DNA of 64,000 nucleotides from contig NZ_SAIY01000001.1 in assembly GCF_010560025.1 (NCBI RefSeq), positions 930,001-994,000 on the forward strand, read 5' to 3'. The notes under the pieces were generated by a model. That model did not search any database and had not been told where the DNA came from. It worked only from the letters and a program-made list of their open reading frames with translations. The first letter of the stretch is position 1, and each line of letters begins with the position of its first letter. Made by a program: the position numbers and the translations under genes. The stretch comes from Verrucosispora sioxanthis. Its GTDB lineage: Bacteria; Actinomycetota; Actinomycetes; Mycobacteriales; Micromonosporaceae. This document shows positions 8,103 through 20,047 of this stretch, one piece after another.

Positions 8103-10460
8103 TCAGCGGAGGGAGAGGGCGGCGAGGGCGGCGTTGACGATGCTGCCGGGGAGCAGGTCGTGCAGGTCGTAGAGGTCGTGGACGCTGCCGGACTGGCCGA
8201 ACTCGTCGACGCCGAGCGGAACCGCCGGCGCGGCCACTGCCGAGCCGAGCCAGGCCATGGCGTGCGAGGCGGCGTCGTGCACGGTCACCACCGGCACCCG
8301 GTCGGCGAAGGCGGACCGCAGCGCGCCCGGCACGCTCGGCACGGTCGCCGTGCGTACGCCCTGGCGCAGCGTGCGTTGCCAGGCCCGGTAGAGGCGATCC
8401 AGGCTGGTCACGTCCACCACATGGGCGGCGACCCCCTCGTCGGCCAGTTCCGCCGCGGCGGCCAGCACCTCGGGCAGCACCGCACCGGAGGCGGCCAGTT
8501 GCACGGTCGGTGCGTCGGCCAGGTGCGGGTACGCCTGGTGGGCGTCGACCAGCCGGTACGCCCCGGCGAGCACCTGCCGGCGCAGCACCGCGTCACCGAG
8601 CCGGGCCCGGGCCGCCTCGAACGGTGCCTGGTCCACCGGCCGGGTGCTGAGCCGGAAGTAGTACGCCCCGTCCTCGGTCGGCACCGCCGTCGGCGTCGCC
8701 CGGTCCGCACCGGCGATGTGCCCGAACGCGTCGCAGAGCAGCCAGTCGAGGCTCGCCGCGTACGCGGGCTCGACGAAGGTCACCCCGGGCAGTTCCAGGC
8801 CCACGCTCGCGGTGATGGTCGACTGGTGGGCGCCACCCTCCGGCGCGAGGGTGACCCCGGACGGGGTACCCGCGACCACGAAGCGGGCACCGGAGTAGGT
8901 GCCGTACAGGAACGCGTCGAGCCCGCGTAGCACGAACGGGTCGTAGACGGTGCCGACCGGCAGCAGCGGCTGCCCGGACAGGTCCCACGCCAGGCCGAGC
9001 TGGCCGAGCAGCAGGAACAGGTTCATCTCGGAGATGCCCAGCTCGATGTGCTGACCCTCGGGGCTCTCCGTCCAGCGCAGCATCCGGTCCTCCGACCAGG
9101 AACGCTGGGCGGTCGGCGCGAACACGCCGGTCTTGTTGATGAACCCGGCCAGGTTGGTGGAGGTGGCCACGTCCGGTGCGGTGGTGACGAGGTACCGGCC
9201 CACCTGCGGGTCACGGGCCAGGTCGACGAGCACCCGGCCGAAGACCTCCTGCGTGGAGATCGGCTTGTTGGCGCGTACGTTCGTGGCCTGGGGCACGGTG
9301 ACCCCCAGCGCACGCTCGCGGGGCGCGCGGGACAGCGCCTCCCGACGCTGCCCGGCCCGGATCCCGGCCGGCGATGCCGGGTCGAGCCGGTCCCACTCGG
9401 TGTCCCGGGTCAACCCCTGCGCGGCGCGCAACGCGTCCACCTGCTCGCCGGTCAGCAGGGCCGAGTGGTTGCGCGGATTGCCGGCGATCGGCAACCCCCA
9501 CCCCTTGACGGTGTACGCGAACACCACGCTCGGCCGGTCGGTCACCGCGTCGCACTGGGCGTACGCGTCCAGCAGCGCCGCCAGGTCGTGCCCGCCCAGG
9601 TCGGTGACGAGTGGGCCGAGATCGGCGTCGGAGACGTCGGCGATCAACGCCGCGATGCCCTCGGGGGCACCGTCCAGGAACTGCTTGCGCAGCGCCGGGC
9701 CGGTCAACCCGAACAGCGACTGGTACTGCTCGTTCGGCATCGCGTCGATCCAGTCGCGCAACGCCGTCCCGCCCGGCCGGTCGTACGCCTCGGCGAGCCG
9801 GCGGCCGTACTTGACCTCGACGACGTGCCAGCCGGCGGCCTCGAACTGGCCACGCCACTGGTCGATCCGCACCCCCGGGACCACCCGGTCCAGCGACTGC
9901 CGGTTGAAGTCGACCACCCACATGACGTTGCCGAGCCCGGTGGTGGCCGGGTCGGCGACGGCCTCCCAGATGTTGCCCTCGTCCAGCTCGGCGTCACCGA
10001 TCAGGGCGACGAACCGGGAGTGCGGCCGGGCCCCGAAGTGGGCGTCGACGTAGCGCCGGGTCACCGCCGCGAACAGCGGCGCGGCGGCACCGAGCCCCAC
10101 CGACCCGGTGGAGAAGTCCACCTCGTCCGGGTCCTTCGTCCGCGACGGGTACGACTGGAGTCCGCCCCGTGCCCGCAGCCGGGGCAGGTACGACCGGTCC
10201 AGGTTGCCCAGCAGGTACTGGATGGCGTGGAAGACCGGCGAGGCGTGCGGCTTGACCGCGACCCGGTCCTCGGCGTCCAGGTGGGCGAACCACAGCGCGG
10301 TCATCGCGGTGACGAGCGACGCGCTGGACGCCTGGTGCCCACCGACCTTCACCCCGTCCCCAGCACCCCGGTCGTGATTGGCCGCGTCCACGATCCGGGT
10401 GGCGAGCCACAACACCCGCCGCTGGATCTCGTCAAGAACATCAAGGTCGTGCTGATCCAC
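8103..10460 (-). CDS. AceE-like transketolase / pyruvate dehydrogenase E1 homologue (ThDP enzyme)
   Basis: A 785-residue thiamine-diphosphate enzyme of the homodimeric AceE/transketolase type. Features shared with AceE include VGGHQASSASL near the N-terminus, the cofactor motif GDAELDEGN...N, GWHVVEVKYG, the NEQYQSLFG region, LGGHDLAALLDAY and AYTVKGWGLP. The central pyrimidine-domain region follows, with a transketolase C-terminal domain. It is about 100 residues shorter than E. coli AceE and reads GDAE where AceE has GDGE, so it may use another 2-oxoacid or act as a transketolase. GTG 10460 is chosen because GGAG sits five bases upstream. Inverted repeats of one family flank it on both sides. 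Confidence 0.87.
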   Translation of the reverse strand: MDQHDLDVLDEIQRRVLWLATRIVDAANHDRGAGDGVKVGGHQASSASLVTAMTALWFAHLDAEDRVAVKPHASPVFHAIQYLLGNLDRSYLPRLRARGGLQSYPSRTKDPDEVDFSTGSVGLGAAAPLFAAVTRRYVDAHFGARPHSRFVALIGDAELDEGNIWEAVADPATTGLGNVMWVVDFNRQSLDRVVPGVRIDQWRGQFEAAGWHVVEVKYGRRLAEAYDRPGGTALRDWIDAMPNEQYQSLFGLTGPALRKQFLDGAPEGIAALIADVSDADLGPLVTDLGGHDLAALLDAYAQCDAVTDRPSVVFAYTVKGWGLPIAGNPRNHSALLTGEQVDALRAAQGLTRDTEWDRLDPASPAGIRAGQRREALSRAPRERALGVTVPQATNVRANKPISTQEVFGRVLVDLARDPQVGRYLVTTAPDVATSTNLAGFINKTGVFAPTAQRSWSEDRMLRWTESPEGQHIELGISEMNLFLLLGQLGLAWDLSGQPLLPVGTVYDPFVLRGLDAFLYGTYSGARFVVAGTPSGVTLAPEGGAHQSTITASVGLELPGVTFVEPAYAASLDWLLCDAFGHIAGADRATPTAVPTEDGAYYFRLSTRPVDQAPFEAARARLGDAVLRRQVLAGAYRLVDAHQAYPHLADAPTVQLAASGAVLPEVLAAAAELADEGVAAHVVDVTSLDRLYRAWQRTLRQGVRTATVPSVPGALRSAFADRVPVVTVHDAASHAMAWLGSAVAAPAVPLGVDEFGQSGSVHDLYDLHDLLPGSIVNAALAALSLR

Positions 10461-10510
10461 GAAAACTCCATCCAGACGTCGCCATTGACGCCTCGCGAGG
10501 GGTGGCACAC

Positions 10511-10577
10511 CTCGTTGATCATGAGGTTGACGGCAGTTTGAAGATCAACAATTGCCGCCAACCTCATGATCAACGAG
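10511..10577. terminator. Inverted repeat downstream of gatB, GATCATGAGG family
   Basis: Arms 10511-10535 and 10553-10577 pair over 25 positions with one mismatch. The outer 18 bases (ctcgttgatcatgaggtt) match perfectly. It lies just past the 3' end of gatB (stop 10596) and in the 5' region of the AceE-like gene. A gatB terminator is likely, and interference with the promoter of the next gene is possible. Confidence 0.65.
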
Positions 10578-10595
10578 GTCGGGGTGGGGTGGGGG

Positions 10596-12095
10596 TCAGG
10601 ACTGGGCGTTCAGGCGGTCGAGGATCAGGGTGCGGACGGTTTGGGCGTCGGCCTGGCCTCGGGTGGTTTTCATGACCGCGCCGACGAGGGCGCCGGCGGC
10701 GGCGACCTTGCCGCTGCGGACCTTGTCGGCGATGGCCGGGTTGGCGGCGATCGCCTCGTCCACCGCGGCGGTGAGCGCACCTGTGTCGGAGACGACCTCC
10801 AGGTTGCGGTTGGTCATGATCTCGGTAGGCGAGCCCTCACCGGCGACCACGCCCTCCAGGACCGTGCGGGCCAACTTGTCGTTGAGCTTGCCGGCGTCGA
10901 CCAGGCCCTGAAGCTCGGCGACCTGGGCCGGGGTGGCTCCGATGTCGGCCAGCTCCACACCCGTCTCGTTGGCTCGCCGGGACAGCTCGCCCAGCCACCA
11001 CTTGCGGGCGGCGGCCGGCGAGGCACCAGCGGCGACCGTCTGCTCGATCAGCTCGACAGCACCGGCGTTGAGCACCGACTGCATGTCCGCGTCCGACAGG
11101 CCCCACGCCTGCTGAAGGCGACGGCGGTGCAGCCGGGGCAGCTCCGGCAGGGCGGCCTTCAGCTCGGCCACCCAGGCCGGGTCGGGCGCGATCGGCACCA
11201 GATCCGGCTCGGGGAAGTAGCGGTAGTCGGTGGCGGTCTCCTTGGACCGGCCCGGGGTGGTGTCCCCGGTGTCCTCGTGGAAGTGCCGGGTCTCCTGGGT
11301 GATCCGACCGCCGGCCTCCAGTACGGACGCCTGGCGCAGCATCTCCGAGCGGACCGCCCGCTCGACCGAGCGCAGCGAGTTGACGTTCTTGGTCTCGGTG
11401 CGGGTGCCCCACTCCTCGCCGGGCAGGTTCAGCGAGGTGTTGACGTCACAGCGCAGCGAGCCCTCCTCCATGCGCACGTCGGAGACGCCCAGCGAGCGGA
11501 TCACGTCACGCAGCTCGGTGACGTACGCGCGGGCCACCTCGGGGGCGAGCGCACCGGTACCGGGGATCGGCTTGGTGACGATCTCGACCAGCGGGATGCC
11601 GGCCCGGTTGTAGTCGACGAGCGACTCGGTGGCGCCGTGGATGCGACCGGTGGCGCCGCCGACGTGCAGCGTCTTGCCGGTGTCCTCCTCCAGGTGCACC
11701 CGCTCGATGCCGATGCGCACCAGTTCGCCGTCGACCTCGACGTCCAGGTAGCCGTCGAAGCAGAGCGGCTCGTCGTACTGGCTGATCTGGAAGTTCTTCG
11801 GCATGTCGGGGTAGAAGTAGTTCTTCCGGGCGAACCGGCACCACTGTGCGATGGAGCAGTTCAGCGCCAGGCCGATCCGGATGGTCGCCTCGATGGCCGC
11901 GGAGTTCGCCACCGGCAGGGAGCCGGGCAGGCCGAGGCAGACCGGGCAGACCCGGGTGTTCGGCTCGCCGCCGAAGTCGGTCGGGCAGCCGCACCACATC
12001 TTGGTGTTCGTGCCCAGCTCGACATGGGTCTCCAGGCCGATCACCGGCTCGTAGCGCGCGACGACCTCGTCGTACGCGGGCAGCGTCGTGGTCAT
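10596..12095 (-). CDS. gatB: Asp-tRNA(Asn)/Glu-tRNA(Gln) amidotransferase subunit B
   Basis: A 499-residue GatB, the subunit that phosphorylates the mischarged aminoacyl-tRNA so that ammonia from GatA can amidate it. The N-terminal catalytic cradle begins [13 protein letters not shown]. The zinc cysteines are visible as MWCGC and CPVCLG, and the helical/YqeY-like tail domain occupies the last 150 residues. ATG 12095 is preceded by GGAG at five bases; the open frame upstream is not conserved in character. Length matches the family. In many genomes gatCAB are contiguous, but here gatC-gatA are separated from gatB by a surface-protein gene on the same strand. Confidence 0.97.
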   Translation of the reverse strand: MTTTLPAYDEVVARYEPVIGLETHVELGTNTKMWCGCPTDFGGEPNTRVCPVCLGLPGSLPVANSAAIEATIRIGLALNCSIAQWCRFARKNYFYPDMPKNFQISQYDEPLCFDGYLDVEVDGELVRIGIERVHLEEDTGKTLHVGGATGRIHGATESLVDYNRAGIPLVEIVTKPIPGTGALAPEVARAYVTELRDVIRSLGVSDVRMEEGSLRCDVNTSLNLPGEEWGTRTETKNVNSLRSVERAVRSEMLRQASVLEAGGRITQETRHFHEDTGDTTPGRSKETATDYRYFPEPDLVPIAPDPAWVAELKAALPELPRLHRRRLQQAWGLSDADMQSVLNAGAVELIEQTVAAGASPAAARKWWLGELSRRANETGVELADIGATPAQVAELQGLVDAGKLNDKLARTVLEGVVAGEGSPTEIMTNRNLEVVSDTGALTAAVDEAIAANPAIADKVRSGKVAAAGALVGAVMKTTRGQADAQTVRTLILDRLNAQS

Positions 12096-12204
12096 GAGAA
12101 CTCCAGCTTTGCAGGCGGTAGCCGGCCCACGGCGGCATCCGGACACAACGCCACCAAGCCTAACCGCTCGACGTGGCACGCCTCGGCCGGGCGTCACCCG
12201 GGTG

Positions 12205-13137
12205 TCACTCGGGTGTGCTGAACCGCCGACGACGGTTGACGGTCACCACGAGCAGGATCCCGCCGATGGAGAACGCCAGCACGCCCAGCGACAGCAGCAC
12301 GAGTGTCGAGTTCGAGCCGGTGACCGGCAGCCACGCCCCGCTCGTCTTCGACGGCGACGGGACGGGCGCCGGCGGGCTCGCCGACGGCGTCGAGGTCGGG
12401 TCGACCGGGGTCGGCGTGGCGGTGGGCGCGGTCGGTGTGGCGCTCGGACCGGTCGGTGTGGCGCTCGGACCGGTGGGTGTGGGGCTCGGAACGGTCGGGG
12501 TCGCCGTGGGGGTCGGGGTCGGGGTCGCGGCCTCGGCGACGACGATGGTGACGTCCTGCTCGCCGAAGAAGCCGTTCTTGTCGGTCATCCGCAGGGTGGC
12601 GGGGTAGGTGCCGGCCGTGGTCGGCGAACCCCCGAGCGAGTTACCGACCAGCAGCATGCCCGGCGGCAGGCTCCCCGCACTCACCGACAACCGGTACGGC
12701 TCGGTACCACCCGTCGCCTCCACCGTGTGGATCGCGTACACCTGCCCCAGAACCATCGGCGACCGGGGCGCGCCCGAGGTGATCTCGACCGTGGGTTCGC
12801 GTACCTCGATCGTGGCCGTCCGCTCGGCGAACTGGCCGGCCGCGTCGGTCATCCGCAGGGTGAGGGTGTAGGTGCCCGCCGTGGTCGGCGAACCCCCGAG
12901 CGAGTTACCGACCACCAGCATGCCCGGCGGCAGACTGCCCGCACTCACCGACAACCGGTACGGCTCGGTACCACCCGTCGCCTCCACCGTGTGGATCGCG
13001 TACACCTGCCCCAGAACCATCGGCGACCGAGGCGCGCCCGAGGTGATGGTGACGGCCACCGCCGCGGCCGGGGATGCGGTGCCCAGCAGCAACGCGGCCA
13101 CCATCGTCATGGCCATGACCGAGCGCAGTGTCTTCAT
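12205..13137 (-). CDS. LPxTG-anchored surface protein with two near-identical Ig-like repeats
   Basis: A 310-residue secreted protein. A signal peptide (about 1-26) is followed by two tandem Ig-like (He_PIG type) repeats of 88 residues that are almost identical, with [11 protein letters not shown] and AGSLPPGM in each. Then come a Pro/Thr/Ser-rich wall-spanning stretch of about 60 residues, a sortase signal LPVTG near 269, a membrane segment and an RRRR tail. It should be covalently linked to the cell wall. It lies between gatA and gatB on the same strand with intergenic space either side, so it is probably its own transcription unit. A class F sortase is encoded at 25 kb, but a class E/A enzyme elsewhere could be the anchoring enzyme. 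Confidence 0.9.
   Translation of the reverse strand: MKTLRSVMAMTMVAALLLGTASPAAAVAVTITSGAPRSPMVLGQVYAIHTVEATGGTEPYRLSVSAGSLPPGMLVVGNSLGGSPTTAGTYTLTLRMTDAAGQFAERTATIEVREPTVEITSGAPRSPMVLGQVYAIHTVEATGGTEPYRLSVSAGSLPPGMLLVGNSLGGSPTTAGTYPATLRMTDKNGFFGEQDVTIVVAEAATPTPTPTATPTVPSPTPTGPSATPTGPSATPTAPTATPTPVDPTSTPSASPPAPVPSPSKTSGAWLPVTGSNSTLVLLSLGVLAFSIGGILLVVTVNRRRRFSTPE
12609..12783 (-). repeat. Ig-repeat copy 2 (tandem DNA duplication)
   Basis: About 175 bases match the segment 12873-13047 with only about six differences by eye, offset by exactly 264 bases (88 codons). The identity extends to synonymous positions, indicating recent duplication or gene conversion inside the LPxTG gene. Confidence 0.85.
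12873..13047 (-). repeat. Ig-repeat copy 1 (tandem DNA duplication)
   Basis: Partner of 12609-12783. Both copies encode the core of one Ig-like domain, from [16 protein letters not shown] through GGSPTTAGT. Confidence 0.85.
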
Positions 13138-13319
13138 CGCACATCCAGGTCTGATCAGAACGGCTCGCGTTCGCCTACGACCAGCCGGTCCAGCCGACTC
13201 TGGTCATCCAAACAGGAAGGTTGGTGACGGGCAATTACCCGAACGGTGACCAGTGTGTCGCGCCAACGCAACCGCGCCCGGCGCGGCGCAGTGGCCGCAC
13301 CGGGCGGGCGAACGGTGCC

Positions 13320-13350
13320 GTGCGCGGACGACGGTCGGCCGCCCGCGCAC
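13320..13350 (-). terminator. Hairpin downstream of gatA
   Basis: An 8-bp GC stem (gtgcgcgg / ccgcgcac, 13320-13327 with 13343-13350) closes a 15-base loop immediately after the gatA stop. No T-tract follows, as is usual in high-GC actinobacteria. Confidence 0.45.
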
Positions 13351-13356
13351 GATCGA

Positions 13357-14832
13357 TCACATGGTCGGTGGCGTGAGCGTGCCGACCGCGCTCTCCAGCG
13401 CGGCGGCGACCCGGTACATCCGGTCGTCGGCCATGGTCGGGGCCATCACCTGCAGGCCGACCGGCAGCCCCTCGGAGAGCCCGCACGGCACCGAGATGCC
13501 CGGCCCGCCGTACAGGTTGCTCGGGATGGTGAACAGGTCGGCCAGGTACATCTGGTACGGGTCGGAGGTGCGCGCGCCGAGCGGGAAGGCGACGAACGGG
13601 GTGGTCGGCGAGATCAGCGCGTCGACCCGCTCGAACGCCGCAGTGAAGTCGCGGGTGATCAGCGTACGTACCTTCTGCGCCTGCCCGTAGTAGGCGTCGT
13701 AGTAGCCCGAGGAGAGCGCGTACGTGCCGAGCATGATGCGCCGCTTGACCTCGGGGCCGAAGCCGGCCTCCCGGGTCAGCGACATGACCTCCTCCAGCGA
13801 CCGGTTGCCGTCGTCGCCGGTCCGCAACCCGAACCGGACGCCGTCGAAGCGGGCCAGGTTCGAGGAGCACTCGCTGGGCGCGATCAGGTAGTACGCCGGC
13901 AGGGCGTAGCGGAAGTGCGGGCAGGAGATCTCGACGATCTCCGCGCCGAGCTTGGTGAGCGTGTCGACGGCCTCGTTGAAGGCGGCCGTCACGCCCGGCT
14001 CCGCGCCCTCGCCGCCGAACTCGGTGACGATGCCCAGCCGCACCCCGCTCAGATCACCGGTCGCGCCGAGCTTCGCCGCGGCCACCACGTCCGGCACCGG
14101 GGCCGGGATGGAGGTGGAGTCACGCGGGTCGTGTCCGCCGATCGCCGCGTGCAGCAACGCCGCGTCGAGCACGGTACGCGCGCACGGGCCGGGGGTGTCC
14201 AGCGAGGAGGAGAAGGCCACCAGCCCGTACCGGGAGGTGCCGCCGTAGGTCGGCTTCGCGCCGACGGTGCCGGTGACCGCACCCGGCTGGCGGATCGAGC
14301 CGCCGGTGTCCGAGCCGATCGCCAACGGCGCCTCGTACGCGGCGAGTGCCGCCGCGCTTCCCCCGCCGGAGCCACCCGGGATGCGGTCGGTGTCCCACGG
14401 GTTGCGGCTCGGCCCGTACGCCGAGTACTCCGTGGAGGAGCCCATCGCGAACTCGTCCATGTTGGTCTTGCCGAGCATCACCGTGCCGGCGGCGCGCAGC
14501 CGCTGCACGATCGTCGAGTCGTACGGCGGACGCCAGCCCTCAAGGATCTTCGACCCGACGGTGGTCGGCACGCCCTTGGTGGTGAGGACGTCCTTGACCG
14601 CGACCGGCACACCGGCCAGCGGCCCCAGTTCCGCACCGGCCGCCCGGCGGGCGTCGACGTCGCGGGCGGCGGCCAGCGCGCCCTCGGTGTCGACGTGCAG
14701 GAAGGCGTTGACCCGGCCGTCGACGGCGGCGATCCGGTCCAGGTGGGCCTGGGTGACCTCGACGGCGGAGGCGGCGCCGGTGGCGACGAGCCCGGCGATC
14801 TGCGTCGCGGTCATTGCGGTGACGTCGGTCAT
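13357..14832 (-). CDS. gatA: Asp-tRNA(Asn)/Glu-tRNA(Gln) amidotransferase subunit A
   Basis: A 491-residue amidase-signature glutaminase that releases ammonia from glutamine for tRNA-dependent amidation. The Ser-cisSer-Lys machinery is visible: Lys in [11 protein letters not shown] near residue 77, Ser in [12 protein letters not shown] near 154, and Ser in [12 protein letters not shown] near 177. ATG 14832 overlaps the gatC stop in an ATGA arrangement, which fixes the start and implies translational coupling. Together with gatC upstream and gatB downstream it makes the complete GatCAB enzyme, expected in actinobacteria lacking GlnRS or AsnRS. Confidence 0.97.
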   Translation of the reverse strand: MTDVTAMTATQIAGLVATGAASAVEVTQAHLDRIAAVDGRVNAFLHVDTEGALAAARDVDARRAAGAELGPLAGVPVAVKDVLTTKGVPTTVGSKILEGWRPPYDSTIVQRLRAAGTVMLGKTNMDEFAMGSSTEYSAYGPSRNPWDTDRIPGGSGGGSAAALAAYEAPLAIGSDTGGSIRQPGAVTGTVGAKPTYGGTSRYGLVAFSSSLDTPGPCARTVLDAALLHAAIGGHDPRDSTSIPAPVPDVVAAAKLGATGDLSGVRLGIVTEFGGEGAEPGVTAAFNEAVDTLTKLGAEIVEISCPHFRYALPAYYLIAPSECSSNLARFDGVRFGLRTGDDGNRSLEEVMSLTREAGFGPEVKRRIMLGTYALSSGYYDAYYGQAQKVRTLITRDFTAAFERVDALISPTTPFVAFPLGARTSDPYQMYLADLFTIPSNLYGGPGISVPCGLSEGLPVGLQVMAPTMADDRMYRVAAALESAVGTLTPPTM

Positions 14833-15134
14833 GAGGCCACATCCTCGTCCAGGATCCGCGGTACGCGGAACCGCTGCTCCTCCGCGTCGGGGGCACCCGA
14901 CAACGCTTCCTCCGGCGTCAGGCACGGCGTCACGACGTCCTCACGGAACACGTTCGTCAGCGGCACCGAGTGGGAGGTCGGCGGGATGTCCGCGGCGGCG
15001 ACCTCGCCCACCTGCGCGACCGCCTGGAGGATCACGTCGAGCTGACCGGCGAAGGTGTCCAACTCCTCCTCCGTCACGGCGAGCCGCGACAGTCGCGCGA
15101 GGTGCGCGACCTCCTCGCGGGAGATGGCGGCCAT
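14829..15134 (-). CDS. gatC: Asp-tRNA(Asn)/Glu-tRNA(Gln) amidotransferase subunit C
   Basis: A 101-residue GatC, the small subunit that wraps the GatA-GatB interface. The sequence [19 protein letters not shown] near the N-terminus and RVPRILDE at the C-terminus are typical. First gene of gatCA, with a four-base overlap into gatA. In its upstream region a TAGACT-like -10 can be read on the minus strand at 15217-15222, without a convincing -35. Confidence 0.95.
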   Translation of the reverse strand: MAAISREEVAHLARLSRLAVTEEELDTFAGQLDVILQAVAQVGEVAAADIPPTSHSVPLTNVFREDVVTPCLTPEEALSGAPDAEEQRFRVPRILDEDVAS

Positions 15135-15291
15135 CGGTGCCCCCTTCGTGGCTGTGCTGCGTCTGCCAGACCTGCGCCCACCGCTGCCGGGTACGCGACA
15201 CGCGGTGACCGCAGCGAGTCTATTGTTTCCCGCCCGGCCGGCCGTTGCCGCCTCCCCGAGCAGCCGACCCGGCCGGTCCCGGCCCGCCGGA

Positions 15292-17727
15292 TCAGCGGGC
15301 GTGCCGGCGGGGGATGTCCGCCTCGTCGTGGCCGCCGAGCGGGCGTAGCGGACGGTACCGGGCCAGCCAGGCGGCCAACTCCTCCGCCGGCATCGGCCGG
15401 GCGTAGAACCAGCCCTGGGCGGCGTCGCAGCCGGCCGCGTGCAGCATCCGCCAGGTCCGCTCGTCCTCCACGCCCTCGGCCACCACCCGCAGCCCCAGCG
15501 CCTTGGCCAGTTCGATGGTGGAGCGGACGATCGCCGCGTCGTCGGCGTCCTCGGCCATGCCGAGGACGAACGAGCGGTCCACCTTCACCTCCGACAGCGG
15601 CAGACGGCGCAGGTGCTGGAGGGACGAGTAACCGGTGCCGAAATCGTCGAGCGCGATACCCACCCCGATCCGGTGCAGCCGGGTGATGGTGGTCAGCACC
15701 CGACGTGGGTCGGCCATCAGCGCACCCTCGGTGATCTCCAGTTGCAGCCGCTCCGGTGCCACCCCGTAGCGGCCGAGCCGGTCGGCGATCTGGTCGGCGA
15801 TCTCACCGGTGTGCAGGTCCCGCACGCTGACGTTCAACGCCGCCCGCAGTCCGAGGCCGGCCGCCGACCACTTGGCGAGCTGCTCCACCACGTCGTCGAC
15901 GACCCGGCGGGTGAGCAGCCGCATCACCGCGCTCTGTTCGGCGACCCTGATCAGCTCCTCCGGGTCGACCATCCCCCGGCGCGGATGCCGCCAGCGCAGC
16001 AGCGCCTCCACCCCGACCACCTCACCGGTGGCGATGGCGACCTGCGGCTGGTAGTACATCGTGATCTCGCCCGCGTCGGTGCCCGGCTCGACGCCGGGAC
16101 GACCCTCGACGGTGGGTTCCGCTCCACCGCCGAGGTCCGACTGGTCACCGGCGCGCGTCCCGGACCACAGCGCGCCGCCGGCCGTCGCGGCGTCCCAATC
16201 GGCGTCACGGGCCGCCCGGCGCAGGGTCGGGTCCGCGCCAGTGATGATCCTGGCGATCAGCTCGTCATCGTGGTGTGCCAACCGGGGGCGGCGTCGCCGC
16301 CGGTCCCACCACCGGGTCCCGGCCGGCTCCTCCGGCACGGAGGTGGGCAGCACCGCGCCGTCGCCGCCGCGAGCGGCGGTCAGGTCGGCCGGCGCGGAGC
16401 CGTCGTTCCGCCCCGACGCACCGACCTCCAGCACCCGGCGCAGGTCGGCCAGCAGCCCCAACCGCTCGGCGGAGTTGTGGTCGGACTCGGCGGTGTAGAC
16501 GGCGACGGTGTCGTTGCGGTGCTTCGCGTCGTACATCGCCACGTCCGCGTGCCGCATCAGGGTGGCGAAGTCCTCGCCGTGCTCCGGAAACAGGGCGATG
16601 CCGATGGACCCGCCGACGTCCAGCGGCAGCCCGTCCAGCGGCACCGGTTCGGCGAGCGCCTGGACGACCTGGTCGGCCAGCGAGCGGGCCTCGCCGACCT
16701 CGGTGAGCCCGGTCATCACGATCGCGAACTCGTCACCGCCGAGCCGGGCGACCATCTGCGGCGGCGCGACCACGCCGGTCAGCCGGGCGCTCACCTCCAC
16801 CAGCAGCCGGTCGCCGACCGCGTGGCCGAGCGCGTCGTTGACGTTCTTGAACCGGTCCAGGTCGATGAGCAGCAGGGCGAGGCGCGTCGCGGCCTCGCCG
16901 CGGGCGGCGCGCTCCGCGTGCCGGTGCACCTGTTCGTTGACCTCCGCCAGCAGGGCCTTGCGGTTGGGCAGGCCGGTGAGCGGGTCGAGTGCGGCCAACT
17001 GGTGCTGCTCCACGGTGAGCCGGGCCATCCGGTAGACCGCGAACAGCGGCACCAGCACCAGCGGCACCAGGGCGGCACTGGCCCTGGCGGCGGTGACCAG
17101 AACCGGCGCGAGCAGCAGCAACGACCCGGTGGAGAGCAGCTCGAAGGGCAGGCCGTGCCACGCGTTGGGCCACCACCGCTCCCCGAAGCGCAGGCGCACC
17201 GCCGTGGTGACCAGCCCGTAGTTGACCGCGAACCAGGCGACTCCGGCGCCGCCGATCGCGGCGATGTCGGTCCAGCCCAGCGCCGCACCGTCGTAGATGC
17301 CGCCGGGGCCGAGCCGGGTGATCGCGTACGCCGCCGCCAGCGAGCAGGCGTACTGCCCCGCGTTGAAGGCCGTCCGCCAGGGCGCGTGCCGCATCCGGAT
17401 CCCGGACACCACCACGGCGACCGCCTGCACCGCGACCGCGGGGCCGAGCCCCCAGCCGAGCAGGATCGCAAAGGTGAAGCAGGTCGAGGGGAAGACGGCC
17501 GAGGAGGACTGCCCCCGGCCGGGCGGCAGGAAGGGCCGCGCGTCGCAGGCCACGGCGAGCACCGCCATCGTCCAGAACGCCGCCGGCAGGTCGGGCAGGG
17601 TCGAAACGAACGACACCAGGCCGCTGGCCGAGACGAGCACGGCCACCGCGAGTACGGCCGTGACGAAGGTGGAGAACTGCGCGGTTCGCCCGGGCGGGAC
17701 GAGGTTGCGCGGATCGGGCGACTCCAT
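15292..17727 (-). CDS. Membrane GGDEF-EAL protein (c-di-GMP synthesis/turnover) with long insertion
   Basis: An 811-residue bifunctional cyclic-di-GMP protein. An N-terminal membrane domain of about seven segments (residues 15-250) is followed by a GGDEF domain with an intact [10 protein letters not shown] motif near 330 and [14 protein letters not shown] before it. The EAL domain has [10 protein letters not shown] near 573, [21 protein letters not shown] near 692, [14 protein letters not shown] and AQGWFYARP, so both activities look intact. Unusually, about 110-120 charged, Gly/Arg-rich residues (about 433-550) are inserted between the helix that opens the EAL domain ([12 protein letters not shown]) and its first strand (MYYQPQVAI). 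ATG 17727 has GGGAGG a few bases upstream. Confidence 0.93.
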   Translation of the reverse strand: MESPDPRNLVPPGRTAQFSTFVTAVLAVAVLVSASGLVSFVSTLPDLPAAFWTMAVLAVACDARPFLPPGRGQSSSAVFPSTCFTFAILLGWGLGPAVAVQAVAVVVSGIRMRHAPWRTAFNAGQYACSLAAAYAITRLGPGGIYDGAALGWTDIAAIGGAGVAWFAVNYGLVTTAVRLRFGERWWPNAWHGLPFELLSTGSLLLLAPVLVTAARASAALVPLVLVPLFAVYRMARLTVEQHQLAALDPLTGLPNRKALLAEVNEQVHRHAERAARGEAATRLALLLIDLDRFKNVNDALGHAVGDRLLVEVSARLTGVVAPPQMVARLGGDEFAIVMTGLTEVGEARSLADQVVQALAEPVPLDGLPLDVGGSIGIALFPEHGEDFATLMRHADVAMYDAKHRNDTVAVYTAESDHNSAERLGLLADLRRVLEVGASGRNDGSAPADLTAARGGDGAVLPTSVPEEPAGTRWWDRRRRRPRLAHHDDELIARIITGADPTLRRAARDADWDAATAGGALWSGTRAGDQSDLGGGAEPTVEGRPGVEPGTDAGEITMYYQPQVAIATGEVVGVEALLRWRHPRRGMVDPEELIRVAEQSAVMRLLTRRVVDDVVEQLAKWSAAGLGLRAALNVSVRDLHTGEIADQIADRLGRYGVAPERLQLEITEGALMADPRRVLTTITRLHRIGVGIALDDFGTGYSSLQHLRRLPLSEVKVDRSFVLGMAEDADDAAIVRSTIELAKALGLRVVAEGVEDERTWRMLHAAGCDAAQGWFYARPMPAEELAAWLARYRPLRPLGGHDEADIPRRHAR

Positions 17728-17872
17728 CACACCTCCCGGCACGAGACCGGCCCGTGGTCCCACGCGCCGTACCCCAATGAAACGCCCTGACCGCCCCCTT
17801 ACCCGGCGCGACAGTCACGAACCGGTCGTAGTCGTAATTAAGTTGGTATCCGGCACAGTGCCGTAAAGATCG

Positions 17873-20047
<2,175 letters not shown>

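Noticed and set aside
13246..15045. A 599-codon plus-strand open frame opposite gatA-gatC.
   Set aside because: Antisense shadow of gatA and gatC, whose catalytic motifs are unmistakable.
15439..17790. A 783-codon open frame antisense to the GGDEF-EAL gene.
   Set aside because: Very GC-rich DNA keeps antisense frames open. The product is Arg/Gly/His/Gln-rich without domains, while the minus strand encodes clear GGDEF and EAL motifs.
17849..17862. A small CGGCAC...GTGCCG-type hairpin after ligA.
   Set aside because: The stem is only five to six pairs; mentioned in the ligA entry but not listed as a terminator.
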